Positions 8,376 through 15,823 of a stretch of DNA of 23,600 bases are shown piece by piece. Position 1 is the stretch's first letter. Each line of letters begins with the position of its first letter. Both the position numbers and the translations under genes were made by a program. Below the pieces are notes generated by a model. It saw only the letters and a list, made by a program, of their open reading frames with translations. It searched no databases and had not been told where the DNA came from. Source of the stretch: Tubiluchus corallicola (lineage: Eukaryota; Priapulida; Priapulimorpha; Priapulimorphida; Tubiluchidae); NCBI GenBank assembly GCA_030141605.1, contig JAQGDQ010002431.1, positions 19,695 through 43,294 on the forward strand, in the 5' to 3' direction.

Positions 8376-9355
8376 TATATTCTTTTAAAAAACTTTATGA
8401 CATTGTAAATAGAGGTATTGCAAAACAGAACATTCTGCACGAACCAAAGGAATTATACGAGCCTATTGAATACACTTTAAGTAATGGAGGCAAACGATTA
8501 CGTGCTGTTTTAGTACTGATGGGATACAACTTGTTTAAAAACAATGTAGAGACTGCCCTATTGCCTGCTATTGGAATAGAATTGTTCCATAATTTCACCT
8601 TACTGCACGATGATTTGATGGATAACTCACCTGTAAGAAGGGGTAAATCTACAGTTCACCAAAAATGGGATGCAAACAGGACTATACTCTCAGGTGATGC
8701 AATGCAAATACTGGCTTATCAATACATCGCTCAATGTGAAATAAGTAAGTTACAAGAGATTTTACAGATTTTCTCTAAGACCGCATTGGAAGTGTGTGAA
8801 GGACAAATGTATGATATGAATTTTGAGGGGAGAAAAGAAGAAGAAATGGTATCAGTGGAAGAATATTTGGAAATGATACGTTTAAAAACAGCTGTATTGT
8901 TGGCAGGGAGTCTGAAAATTGGAGCTGTGTTGGGAGAAGCTGATGCTAAAATGACTGATGAATTATATTGTTTAGGCCAAACTTTGGGTTTGGCTTTTCA
9001 GTTACAAGATGACTTCTTAGATGTATATGGCGATACAAAACACACGGGTAAAAAGATTGGAGGAGATATAATAGCAAATAAGAAAACATATCTACTGATT
9101 AAAACTTTTGAGGAAATAAAAGGAACAGACTTAAGCAACAAACTACATAAATTTTTGGCAAACAGCTCTGAAGAAGAAAAAGTAAAAGGAATAATAGATA
9201 TTTACGAAAAGGCAGGCGTAAAGGAGATGGCTCAGAAGTTAATTAACAAATATTTTAAAGAGACTGTAGTGGGAATAAATAGTCTGCAAATAGAAGAGAC
9301 AAGAAAGACAGAATTAAAGAATTTAATAGAACAACTACAAAACAGAAAAGGATAA
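8372..9355 (+). CDS. polyprenyl (isoprenyl) diphosphate synthase
   Basis: A 327-residue trans-prenyltransferase that adds isopentenyl diphosphate units to an allylic diphosphate. It shows the first aspartate-rich motif HDDLMD (Asp 80, 81, 84), then RRGK (89-92) which binds diphosphate, LSGDAM (106-111), and the second motif QLQDDFLD (Asp 213, 214, 217). The first motif is the simple DDxxD form, without the two-residue insertion of E. coli-type farnesyl synthase. The residue five before it is Phe 75, and an aromatic residue there usually limits chain length. A farnesyl or geranylgeranyl product is therefore likely, but this is inference. The gene overlaps the RND exporter gene by four bases. 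It is followed by a hairpin shared with the convergent peroxidase gene. Confidence 0.88.
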   Translation: MIYSFKKLYDIVNRGIAKQNILHEPKELYEPIEYTLSNGGKRLRAVLVLMGYNLFKNNVETALLPAIGIELFHNFTLLHDDLMDNSPVRRGKSTVHQKWDANRTILSGDAMQILAYQYIAQCEISKLQEILQIFSKTALEVCEGQMYDMNFEGRKEEEMVSVEEYLEMIRLKTAVLLAGSLKIGAVLGEADAKMTDELYCLGQTLGLAFQLQDDFLDVYGDTKHTGKKIGGDIIANKKTYLLIKTFEEIKGTDLSNKLHKFLANSSEEEKVKGIIDIYEKAGVKEMAQKLINKYFKETVVGINSLQIEETRKTELKNLIEQLQNRKG

Positions 9356-9365
9356 GAGTAGAAAA

Positions 9366-9394
9366 TTGTAGGGGATATAGGCGGTCCCCTACAA
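9366..9394. terminator. hairpin between convergent genes
   Basis: A perfect 10-bp inverted repeat (TTGTAGGGGA at 9366-9375 and TCCCCTACAA at 9385-9394) with a 9-base loop lies between the convergent stops at 9355 and 9414. On the minus strand the stem is followed by a short T run (TTTTC), so it may end the peroxidase transcript; the plus side has no T tract. It also sits where the base skew changes. Confidence 0.6.
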
Positions 9395-9413
9395 ACATAA
9401 AAACAAAACGAAT

Positions 9414-10436
9414 TTATTGTTGTTTTAAACTCTCGTCAATATCGCCCGTTAATGTTTTTAGAAACGTTACTATTTGTAGTTTTTGCATTGATGACAAATC
9501 CTTATTCAATTCAGCCTTTGCAATAATATCTACAGCATCTGAAAGGTCAGCTACACTACCATCGTGAAAATATGGAGCAGTCTTTTCTACATTACGCAAA
9601 GAGGATGCTTTAAAAATATATTTATCTGCTTCAACACCCGTTTCTTTAAACCTACCTTCGTCTACCACTTTGCTACCTGTTAGCTCCCAATAATTACCGA
9701 ACAAACCAAACTTTTGATACATTGTTCCACCCAACATCCTACCCGAATGACAAGCAACACAGCCTACATTTATGAATGTCTGTAAACCTTCTTTCTCGGC
9801 ATCTGTCAGTGCAAAAGCATCTCCTTCTACATAATCATCAAATTTTGACCTTGTTACTAGCTTTCTTTCAAATGCACCAATAGCATTTTGAATGTTTTTG
9901 TAAGTAAGAGATTGTTTTTCCGCAGGGAAAGCAACCGCAAACATTTCTTGATATTCTTTTATCTTAGAAAGGCGTTCTACCAAAAATTCTTCATTTGGAA
10001 TAGCCATCTCATCTGGGTTTAGAATAGGCATACCTGCCTGTTCTTCTAAATCCTTTGCTCTACCATCCCAAAATTGTGCAAAATGGAAACCTGCATCAAA
10101 TACCGTGGGCGAGTTTCTATCTCCCAACTTCCCTCCTACTCCTTCTGAAAATTGTTTGTTATCTACTCCAAAATTATTTAGATCGTGGCAACTATTGCAA
10201 CTAACTGTATTATCCACAGACAACCTTACATCAAGATACAATTTCTTACCTAGTGCTACCTTTGCATCCGTTACTTCATTGCCTTCACCTCCAACTAGTT
10301 TAGGCTCTGCACCAAACAAAGCCTTAGCTTGTGTGTGAAGTTCTGGATACTTATCTTTTTTACTTTTCTTGCCACTTTGATTGCAACTACTCAAAACAAG
10401 GGCAAACACAAAACATAATTGTAATAATTTTTTCAT
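9414..10436 (-). CDS. dihaem cytochrome c peroxidase lipoprotein (CcpA/MauG family)
   Basis: A 340-residue periplasmic protein with two c-type haem sites, expected to reduce hydrogen peroxide with electrons from the respiratory chain; MauG-like oxidations in the same superfamily cannot be excluded. The signal peptide ends LVLSSC with lipidated Cys 18. Haem motifs are CNSCH (Cys 80, Cys 83, His 84) and CVACH (Cys 226, Cys 229, His 230). Between them are the family blocks DRNSPTVFDAGF and FWDGRAKDLEEQA, and after the second haem are FKASSLRNVEKTAPYFHDGS and TLTGD. The length is normal. It stands alone on the minus strand, convergent with the prenyl synthase gene and divergent from a small secreted-protein gene. 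A near-match -7 box (TTACTTTG, 10471-10478) lies about 35 bases upstream. Confidence 0.92.
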   Translation of the reverse strand: MKKLLQLCFVFALVLSSCNQSGKKSKKDKYPELHTQAKALFGAEPKLVGGEGNEVTDAKVALGKKLYLDVRLSVDNTVSCNSCHDLNNFGVDNKQFSEGVGGKLGDRNSPTVFDAGFHFAQFWDGRAKDLEEQAGMPILNPDEMAIPNEEFLVERLSKIKEYQEMFAVAFPAEKQSLTYKNIQNAIGAFERKLVTRSKFDDYVEGDAFALTDAEKEGLQTFINVGCVACHSGRMLGGTMYQKFGLFGNYWELTGSKVVDEGRFKETGVEADKYIFKASSLRNVEKTAPYFHDGSVADLSDAVDIIAKAELNKDLSSMQKLQIVTFLKTLTGDIDESLKQQ

Positions 10437-10529
10437 TTGAAATAAATATTTAAGATTATACTTTTGATAGCAAAGTAAATATTTTTTTACGTAAAAACAA
10501 TTCTACGAGTAAAATACATTATTTTTCGA

Positions 10530-10537
10530 TAACTTTG
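10530..10537 (+). promoter_or_regulatory. TAnnTTTG -7 box of the small secreted-protein gene
   Basis: TAACTTTG, a full match, 53 bases before the ATG at 10591. It overlaps a short palindrome at 10531-10544 (AACTTT-GT-AAAGTT) that is followed by seven T residues. Confidence 0.45.
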
Positions 10538-10590
10538 TAAAGTTTTTTTCATACAAATACCGCATTACATAATACATTAAGTAAAAAAAT

Positions 10591-11022
10591 ATGAAAATAT
10601 CAATTAGTACATTACTGCTATTTATTATTGTTTACACAGCAACCCCGCAAGATATTTCTACTACAAAAAAAATTACCCAAATAAATACACAGATAAAAAA
10701 GGCCATAACCGAGCAAGAACAATGGATACAATACCCAATACAAGTAGCATTACGTTACATAGAAGAACCTACCAATTTATTTCAATTCGAAAGTGCACCT
10801 CATTTTAGCATAACATTACAACCTATCTCTCAAACAAAAACACGTGTAATTGTGGTGGATAAAGGTTGGTTAGACGATTCTGTAAATGGTAAAAAAACAA
10901 CTATCACATTAGAACAAGAAGACAACTACTGGCTGATAAAAAAAGCAAAAGAGCAATGGATATGCTACAGACATAAAGACGGAAAAATTCTTACAGATGA
11001 TTTAGATGATAAGTGTTTTTGA
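10591..11022 (+). CDS. small secreted protein, unrecognised
   Basis: A 143-residue protein that I do not recognise. The first 19 or so residues form a signal peptide (ISTLLLFIIVYTA, then TPQDIS). The mature part is a helix-rich start (TQINTQIKKAITEQEQW) followed by strands (FSITLQPISQTKTRVIVVDKGW, TTITLEQEDNYWLIKKAKEQWICYR). It has two Cys, in WICYR and at the penultimate residue, which could form a disulphide. It has its own promoter box and is separated by 106 bases from the lemA run, which has a related promoter region, so the two may be regulated alike. Confidence 0.75.
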   Translation: MKISISTLLLFIIVYTATPQDISTTKKITQINTQIKKAITEQEQWIQYPIQVALRYIEEPTNLFQFESAPHFSITLQPISQTKTRVIVVDKGWLDDSVNGKKTTITLEQEDNYWLIKKAKEQWICYRHKDGKILTDDLDDKCF

Positions 11023-11079
11023 CTTATTTAAATCGAAACTATTTTACCCTTCGCCTTATACAATTACAATAATTTTTAC

Positions 11080-11087
11080 TAACTTCG
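11080..11087 (+). promoter_or_regulatory. near-match -7 box upstream of lemA
   Basis: TAACTTCG differs from TAnnTTTG at one base and lies 41 bases before the lemA ATG. Like the box at 10530 it overlaps a palindrome (AACTTC-GT-GAAGTT, 11081-11094) followed by a T run. Confidence 0.3.
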
Positions 11088-11128
11088 TGAAGTTTTTTTA
11101 ATTAAACTCACTATTTTATGCTATTGAT

Positions 11129-11734
11129 ATGAAAAATAAAGAACTCATTACTATTGGTATTATAGTCCTTGCTGTTATTATTATATATAGTATTATTATA
11201 AAACCTAGAAAAGAAGACTTCAACTCTATGGTTATCCTTAGCGAACAAGTAGAAGGACAATGGGCAAATGTGGAGAATGTTTATCAACGTAGAGCTGACC
11301 TTATACCCAACCTTGTAAATACTGTGAAAGGCTACGCAGCACACGAGCAAGAAACATTCACTTCCGTAATAGAGGCACGAGCCATAGCCACCAGTACACA
11401 AATAGACCCTTCCAACCTTACTGCAGAAAACATACAGCAATTTCAAGCTGCACAAACAGGCTTATCATCTGCCTTATCACGCCTAATGGTAGTAGTAGAA
11501 CGTTACCCTGACCTTAAAGCCAATCAAAATTTCTCTGACCTACAAGCACAATTGGAAGGCACAGAGAATCGCATCGCAGTAGAACGTAAAAAATTTAACG
11601 ATGCTACAAAACAGTACAATGCCACCATCAAAACATTCCCCAAAAACATTATGGCAAATATGTTTGGTTTCACACCCAAAGCCTACTTCCAAGCCGAAAC
11701 AGGCAGCGAAAAAGCCCCTATAGTAGAATTCTAA
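11129..11734 (+). CDS. lemA: LemA family protein
   Basis: A 201-residue inner-membrane protein of the LemA family. One N-terminal membrane segment (about residues 7-25) is followed by the family signature: EDFNSMVILSEQVEGQWANV, YQRRADLIPNLVNTVKGYA and HEQETFTSVIEARA. The rest is a long helical bundle, with LMVVVERYPDLKANQNF and ENRIAVERKKFNDATKQYN, ending in MFGFTPKAYFQAE. These blocks are highly conserved. The biochemical role of LemA is not settled. It is the first gene of a run of seven plus-strand genes with short gaps; the next two both encode TPM-domain proteins, a pairing common in bacteria and suggesting a joint envelope function. Confidence 0.93.
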   Translation: MKNKELITIGIIVLAVIIIYSIIIKPRKEDFNSMVILSEQVEGQWANVENVYQRRADLIPNLVNTVKGYAAHEQETFTSVIEARAIATSTQIDPSNLTAENIQQFQAAQTGLSSALSRLMVVVERYPDLKANQNFSDLQAQLEGTENRIAVERKKFNDATKQYNATIKTFPKNIMANMFGFTPKAYFQAETGSEKAPIVEF

Positions 11735-11748
11735 AAAATATATATAAT

Positions 11749-12183
11749 ATGGCGAGAGACTTTCTCACAAAAGCAGAAAAACAAAATGTGGTACAAGCCA
11801 TCAAAGAGGCTGAACTCAATACCTCTGGAGAAATACGTGTACATCTGGAAAGCCACTGCAAAACAGATACATTGGATAGAGCCACACAGGTATTCGAACA
11901 ATTGAAAATGCACAAAACAGAACTACGTAACGGAGTGCTGTTCTACCTTGCCACTATTGACCATAAATTTGCTGTAATAGGCGATGCAGGTATCAATGCT
12001 AAGGTATCCGATAAATTTTGGAAGAAGATACGCAATGTAGCATTAGAACATTTTGAGAAACACGAATTCGCCTCTGGATTGGTGGAAGGCATTAAACTTT
12101 GTGGACAACAACTAAAAAACTACTTCCCCTATCAAGAGGATGATATAAATGAACTACCAGACGACATATCCTTTGGAGACTAA
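11749..12183 (+). CDS. TPM-domain protein, short cytoplasmic form
   Basis: A 144-residue protein made of a single TPM domain. The sequence opens FLTKAEKQNVVQAIKEAELNTSGEIRVHLE, the helix-then-strand start typical of the family. It continues with NGVLFYLATIDHKFAVIGDAGINAKV and FWKKIRNVALEHFEKHEFASGLVEGI. There is no signal peptide or membrane segment, so it probably acts in the cytoplasm or at the inner face of the membrane. It starts 14 bases after lemA and 18 bases before the longer TPM gene. Some TPM domains have phosphatase activity in plants; activity here is unknown. Confidence 0.85.
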   Translation: MARDFLTKAEKQNVVQAIKEAELNTSGEIRVHLESHCKTDTLDRATQVFEQLKMHKTELRNGVLFYLATIDHKFAVIGDAGINAKVSDKFWKKIRNVALEHFEKHEFASGLVEGIKLCGQQLKNYFPYQEDDINELPDDISFGD

Positions 12184-12201
12184 CATACAATAACAAACAC
12201 T

Positions 12202-12993
12202 ATGAAAAAACTACTTACTCTATTTGTACTCTTAATATCTACTCTTAACATCAATGCACAAGAAGATATTCCAGAACCTATGAAGCCATATCGCTTGGTC
12301 AATGACTTTACAGGCAGCACTCTTAGTCCACAAGAAAACAATGCTCTCAACCGAAAATTAGTTCATTACTACAATCAAACTTCCACACAAATAGCAGTAG
12401 TCATAGTAAAAAACCTTGCAGGCTACGATAAAGCTGACTATGCCTATCAAATAGGTGAAAAATGGGGCATAAGAGACAAAAAAAGAAATATCAACAACGG
12501 GATAGTCATACTAATAAAACCCAAATACGGAAACTCACGAGGCGAAGCCTTCATTGCTACTGGCTACGATATAGAAGGCTTAGTACCTGATGCCATAGCC
12601 AACCGAATCATAGAAACAGAAATGATACCACATTTTAAAAACAACAACTATTATGCAGGCATCCATACAGCTACAAACACACTTATAGCACTCACCGAAG
12701 GAGAATTCACTGCAGCACAATGGAACGACAAAAACCCCAAAAGAGCCTTACCTCCTTTTATCTTCATCTTTCTTATATTGATGATAATAGTTTCAATGTT
12801 TGGCAAGGCTAGAAACACCAGAAACCATAATGTAGGAAGTAGCAGCCTACCTTTTTGGCTAGCTCTCACTATGTTTGGCTCGGGTAGACGTGGAGGCGGT
12901 TATAGCAGTTTCAGTTCTGGAAGCGGAAGTTTTGGTGGGTTTGGAGGCGGTGGCGGTGGTTTTGGTGGAGGCGGCGCAGGAGGGAGTTGGTAA
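12202..12993 (+). CDS. TPM-domain protein with membrane anchor and Gly-rich tail
   Basis: A 263-residue exported protein. A signal peptide (about 1-19, ending NINAQ) leads to a TPM domain (about 30-170: VNDFTGSTLSPQENNALNRK, TQIAVVIVKNLAGYDKADYA, GIRDKKRNINNGIVILI, FIATGYDIEGLVPDAIANRI). A membrane segment (about 184-200) follows, then a tail very rich in Gly, Ser and Phe ending in GGGGAGGSW. That ending is typical of membrane-anchored TPM proteins. The TPM domain would face the periplasm. It follows lemA and the short TPM gene and is probably part of the same transcript and complex. The DNA of the tail is GC-rich and keeps another frame open, which can mislead the start of the next gene. Confidence 0.9.
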   Translation: MKKLLTLFVLLISTLNINAQEDIPEPMKPYRLVNDFTGSTLSPQENNALNRKLVHYYNQTSTQIAVVIVKNLAGYDKADYAYQIGEKWGIRDKKRNINNGIVILIKPKYGNSRGEAFIATGYDIEGLVPDAIANRIIETEMIPHFKNNNYYAGIHTATNTLIALTEGEFTAAQWNDKNPKRALPPFIFIFLILMIIVSMFGKARNTRNHNVGSSSLPFWLALTMFGSGRRGGGYSSFSSGSGSFGGFGGGGGGFGGGGAGGSW

Positions 12994-13018
12994 AGAAACA
13001 AAACACACAATAAAAAAA

Positions 13019-13879
13019 GTGAAGAACTCTCTCAACAAAAAAACAACACTAAACTATAATGGTGAACTTATAGACCTCAGCTCTCCACTTGTAATGGGTA
13101 TTCTTAATATTACTGACAACTCATTTTACGATGGAGGCAAATACACTACTCAAGAAGCCATATTACAAAGAGTGAATACCATTGTAGAAGAAGGAGCTGA
13201 TATTATAGACATAGGTGCTTGTTCCACCCGCCCTAAATCAAAACCTGTATCAGAAGAAGAGGAAATTAACCAGCTATTACCAGCTATAGAAACCGTTAAA
13301 AAACATCACCCAAATGCCAAAATATCTGTAGATACCTATCGTTCCAACGTAGTGCAAACTGTATTCAACAACTTTGGAAGTTTTATCGTCAATGATATAT
13401 CAGGAGGAAACATAGACAAAAAAATGTTTGACACCGTTGCTAATCTACAACTTCCCTATATACTCACACATATACAAGGCACTCCCGAAAATATGCAAGA
13501 CAACCCTACATATCATAACATTGTCAAGGAAATTATACTTTATCTATCAAAAAAAATAGAAAAGCTCTACACACTTGGAGTAAAAGACATTATAATTGAT
13601 ATTGGTTTTGGTTTTGGCAAAACAATTGAACATAATTATAAGTTGATAAATAAATTAGAAAGTTTTCATATATTTGAACTTCCATTGCTTGTAGGGGTAT
13701 CAAGAAAATCAATGATATGGAAAACACTAAATACTATACCTAAGCAAGCCCTTACAGGTACCATAGTATTACATAGCATAGCACTACAAAAAGGAGCATC
13801 TATACTAAGAACACATGATGTAAAAGACACAGTGGAAACAATAAAAATAATGAATCAAGTTACTAAAACTACAACATGA
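13019..13879 (+). CDS. folP: dihydropteroate synthase
   Basis: Joins p-aminobenzoate to 6-hydroxymethyl-dihydropterin diphosphate in folate synthesis. The product from the GTG at 13019 has 286 residues, the normal family length. The frame is open further upstream, but that part only reads the Gly-rich tail of the previous gene in another frame, and no ATG fits. Conserved blocks: VMGILNIT (25-32), STRP (69-72), SVDTYRS (103-109), VNDISGG (124-130), QGTPENMQ (153-160), GFGFGKT (196-202), GVSRKS (226-231) and RTHDV (264-268). Loop 1 reads NITDNSFYDGG where NxTPDSFxDGG is usual, and DPGFGFG reads DIGFGFG. The pterin Asp (105), Lys 230 and the Arg/His of RTHD remain. The stop overlaps the cdaA start (ATGA). 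The folP-cdaA pair is common in Bacteroidota. Confidence 0.9.
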   Translation: MKNSLNKKTTLNYNGELIDLSSPLVMGILNITDNSFYDGGKYTTQEAILQRVNTIVEEGADIIDIGACSTRPKSKPVSEEEEINQLLPAIETVKKHHPNAKISVDTYRSNVVQTVFNNFGSFIVNDISGGNIDKKMFDTVANLQLPYILTHIQGTPENMQDNPTYHNIVKEIILYLSKKIEKLYTLGVKDIIIDIGFGFGKTIEHNYKLINKLESFHIFELPLLVGVSRKSMIWKTLNTIPKQALTGTIVLHSIALQKGASILRTHDVKDTVETIKIMNQVTKTTT

Positions 13880-14685
13880 TAAACTTATTTATCAACATAA
13901 GGTTTTTAGATATTTTAGATATTGCACTTGTAGCTCTTCTGCTTTTCCAAATATATAAACTGATAAAAGGTACTGTAGCACTTAATATTTTTGTAGGACT
14001 ACTCCTCTTATTCCTATTTTGGCTTACCGTGAAAGCTTCAGATATGAATATGCTGGGAGGTATATTAGACTCTTTTATAGGCGTAGGGGCTATTGCTCTT
14101 ATCATTGTGTTTCAACAAGAAGTTCGCAGGTTTTTATTAATAATAGGAACAAGGTATAAATTTAGTAGAAAATTTTCATTAGATTTTTTCTTAAAGGAAA
14201 CTTCTAATAATTTAACAACAAGCGACATAGATCAAATAGTAAGAGCTTGTGAGAATATGAAACGAAGTAAAACAGGGGCTTTGATTGTTGTTTCCACACA
14301 CTCCGAACTATCATATATAACACAAACAGGACAAGCACTCAATGCAGACATATCAAGTAGTCTTATAGAAAACATTTTCTTTAAAAATTCGCCACTACAC
14401 GATGGAGGAGTTGTGATAACCAAAAATAAAATCAAAGCAGCACAATGTATTCTGCCTATTTCAGATAGACAAAATATTCCTGTGCAACTTGGTTTGAGAC
14501 ATAGAGCAGGTATAGGTATTAGTCAAGAAACAGACGCTTTTGTGATTATCGTCTCTGAAGAAACAGGAAGAATGTCTTACATAAGAAATGGCAAGCTAAA
14601 ACAAGATATACAAGCCATACAATTAAGAACTATACTTATTAATTATATACAGCCCCAAGAAAAAAAGAGCCTCTTTCAAAAATAA
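13876..14685 (+). CDS. cdaA: CdaA-type diadenylate cyclase
   Basis: A 269-residue membrane enzyme that makes cyclic di-AMP from two ATP. Three hydrophobic segments lie in the first 80 or so residues (about 10-30, 34-52, 60-80). The DAC domain spans about 115-240. The catalytic motif, usually DGA, is DGG here (176-178, in SPLHDGGVV). RHR is intact (208-210). The stretch GISQETDAFVIIVSEETG (214-231) matches the family except that Gln 217 stands where Firmicute CdaA has Glu. The enzyme is probably active because the Asp and RHR are kept. It overlaps folP by four bases and is seven bases from mrp. The partners found in Firmicutes (cdaR, glmM) are absent here. Confidence 0.92.
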   Translation: MINLFINIRFLDILDIALVALLLFQIYKLIKGTVALNIFVGLLLLFLFWLTVKASDMNMLGGILDSFIGVGAIALIIVFQQEVRRFLLIIGTRYKFSRKFSLDFFLKETSNNLTTSDIDQIVRACENMKRSKTGALIVVSTHSELSYITQTGQALNADISSSLIENIFFKNSPLHDGGVVITKNKIKAAQCILPISDRQNIPVQLGLRHRAGIGISQETDAFVIIVSEETGRMSYIRNGKLKQDIQAIQLRTILINYIQPQEKKSLFQK

Positions 14686-14692
14686 AATAACA

Positions 14693-15796
14693 ATGAAAAT
14701 TATAAAACAAGAAATTGTAGGCATATTACAAGAAATAAAATACCCGGGACAAGAAAAAAACATCGTAGAGCTTAACATAGTTCAAAATGTAAAAGCAGAA
14801 AACAATACTATAGAATTTGACCTCGTTTTCTCAAAATCTGATGACCTTTTCAAAGAAGCTATAAAAAGAACTTGCCAACAACTGTTACAACAAAAGATAA
14901 AAGATGACATAAACATCAATATCAACACAAAAGACAGTGTGTCAACAGCCAAAAATATTACTACATTATTACCTCAGGTAAAAAATACCATAGCCATAGC
15001 TTCAGGTAAAGGAGGAGTGGGAAAATCAACCATTTCTACCAACCTTGCAATAGCATTGGCAAAAAAAGGCTATAAAATAGGATTACTTGATGCAGACATA
15101 TACGGTCCTTCTATTCCAAAAATGCTTGATACAGAGAATGAGGCTCCTACAATTCAAAAGATTGAAGGTAAAAACACCCTTATACCCATAGAAAAATACG
15201 GAGTAAAGATGCTCTCCATAGGCCATTTTGTAAAACCTCAAGACGCTACTATATGGCGAGGAGCAATGGCAACTAGAGCCTTACAACAAATGATCCAAGA
15301 CACCCACTGGGGTGAATTAGATTATCTATTCTTTGACTTACCTCCAGGGACAAGTGATATACACCTTACACTCGTCCAGATGCTACCTCTTACAGGAGCC
15401 ATCATCGTTAGTACACCTCAAAGTGTAGCTGTTGCTGATGCAACAAAAGGTATCAATATGTTTCAAAATAAAAATATTAAAGTCCCTATAATTGGGATAA
15501 TAGAAAATATGGCATATTTCACACCTGAAGAGCTGCCTAATAATAAATATTATATTTTTGGGAAAAACGGAGGTAAAAAATTGGCAGAAGAGAAAAACAT
15601 AAACCTACTTGGACAAATACCTATAATACAAAGCATACGAGAAGGAAGCGATAACGGAAAGCCCATTGCTTTAAAAAATATAGGACAATCTCAAATAGCA
15701 CTTGACCAAATGATAACCAACACCTTAGCCTCTATAAAGAATAGAAACAAAAAAATGCCTCCAACTAAAAAAGTAGAAATAACAAGAAGCAAATAA
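14693..15796 (+). CDS. mrp: Mrp/ApbC-type iron-sulphur carrier P-loop ATPase
   Basis: A 367-residue cytoplasmic ATPase thought to carry or deliver Fe-S clusters. Residues 1-80 form the small MIP18/DUF59-like domain. The deviant Walker A is IASGKGGVGKSTIS (102-115). It is followed by LDADIYGPSIPKML, WRGAMATRALQQM, LDYLFFDLPPGTSDIHLT and VSTPQSVAVADATKG. Where enterobacterial Mrp has a CxxC for the cluster, this protein reads ENMAYFTPEELPNNKYYIFGKN with no Cys. From memory this is the normal Bacteroidota form, so I do not treat it as a defect. It starts seven bases after cdaA and is followed after 27 bases by the sigma-54 activator. Confidence 0.92.
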   Translation: MKIIKQEIVGILQEIKYPGQEKNIVELNIVQNVKAENNTIEFDLVFSKSDDLFKEAIKRTCQQLLQQKIKDDINININTKDSVSTAKNITTLLPQVKNTIAIASGKGGVGKSTISTNLAIALAKKGYKIGLLDADIYGPSIPKMLDTENEAPTIQKIEGKNTLIPIEKYGVKMLSIGHFVKPQDATIWRGAMATRALQQMIQDTHWGELDYLFFDLPPGTSDIHLTLVQMLPLTGAIIVSTPQSVAVADATKGINMFQNKNIKVPIIGIIENMAYFTPEELPNNKYYIFGKNGGKKLAEEKNINLLGQIPIIQSIREGSDNGKPIALKNIGQSQIALDQMITNTLASIKNRNKKMPPTKKVEITRSK

Positions 15797-15823
15797 CATA
15801 TTCGAATTCCTACATAACTCCAA

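Noticed and set aside
6776-8440. Minus-strand frames inside the RND exporter gene
   Set aside because: They are shadows of a clear transporter reading frame with conserved motifs and have no family features.
9356-9413. dif site at the skew switch
   Set aside because: The 10+9+10 hairpin does not have the 11+6+11 XerC/XerD layout or a TTAT-type arm, so I do not call dif, although the position would suit one.
12875-13018. N-terminal extension of FolP
   Set aside because: It translates the Gly-rich tail of the TPM gene in another frame (Val/Ala-rich), and FolP has its normal length from the GTG at 13019.
15481-15600. Mrp as a defective Fe-S carrier because CxxC is missing
   Set aside because: The PEELPNNKYYIFGK stretch in that place is, to my knowledge, the usual Bacteroidota form.
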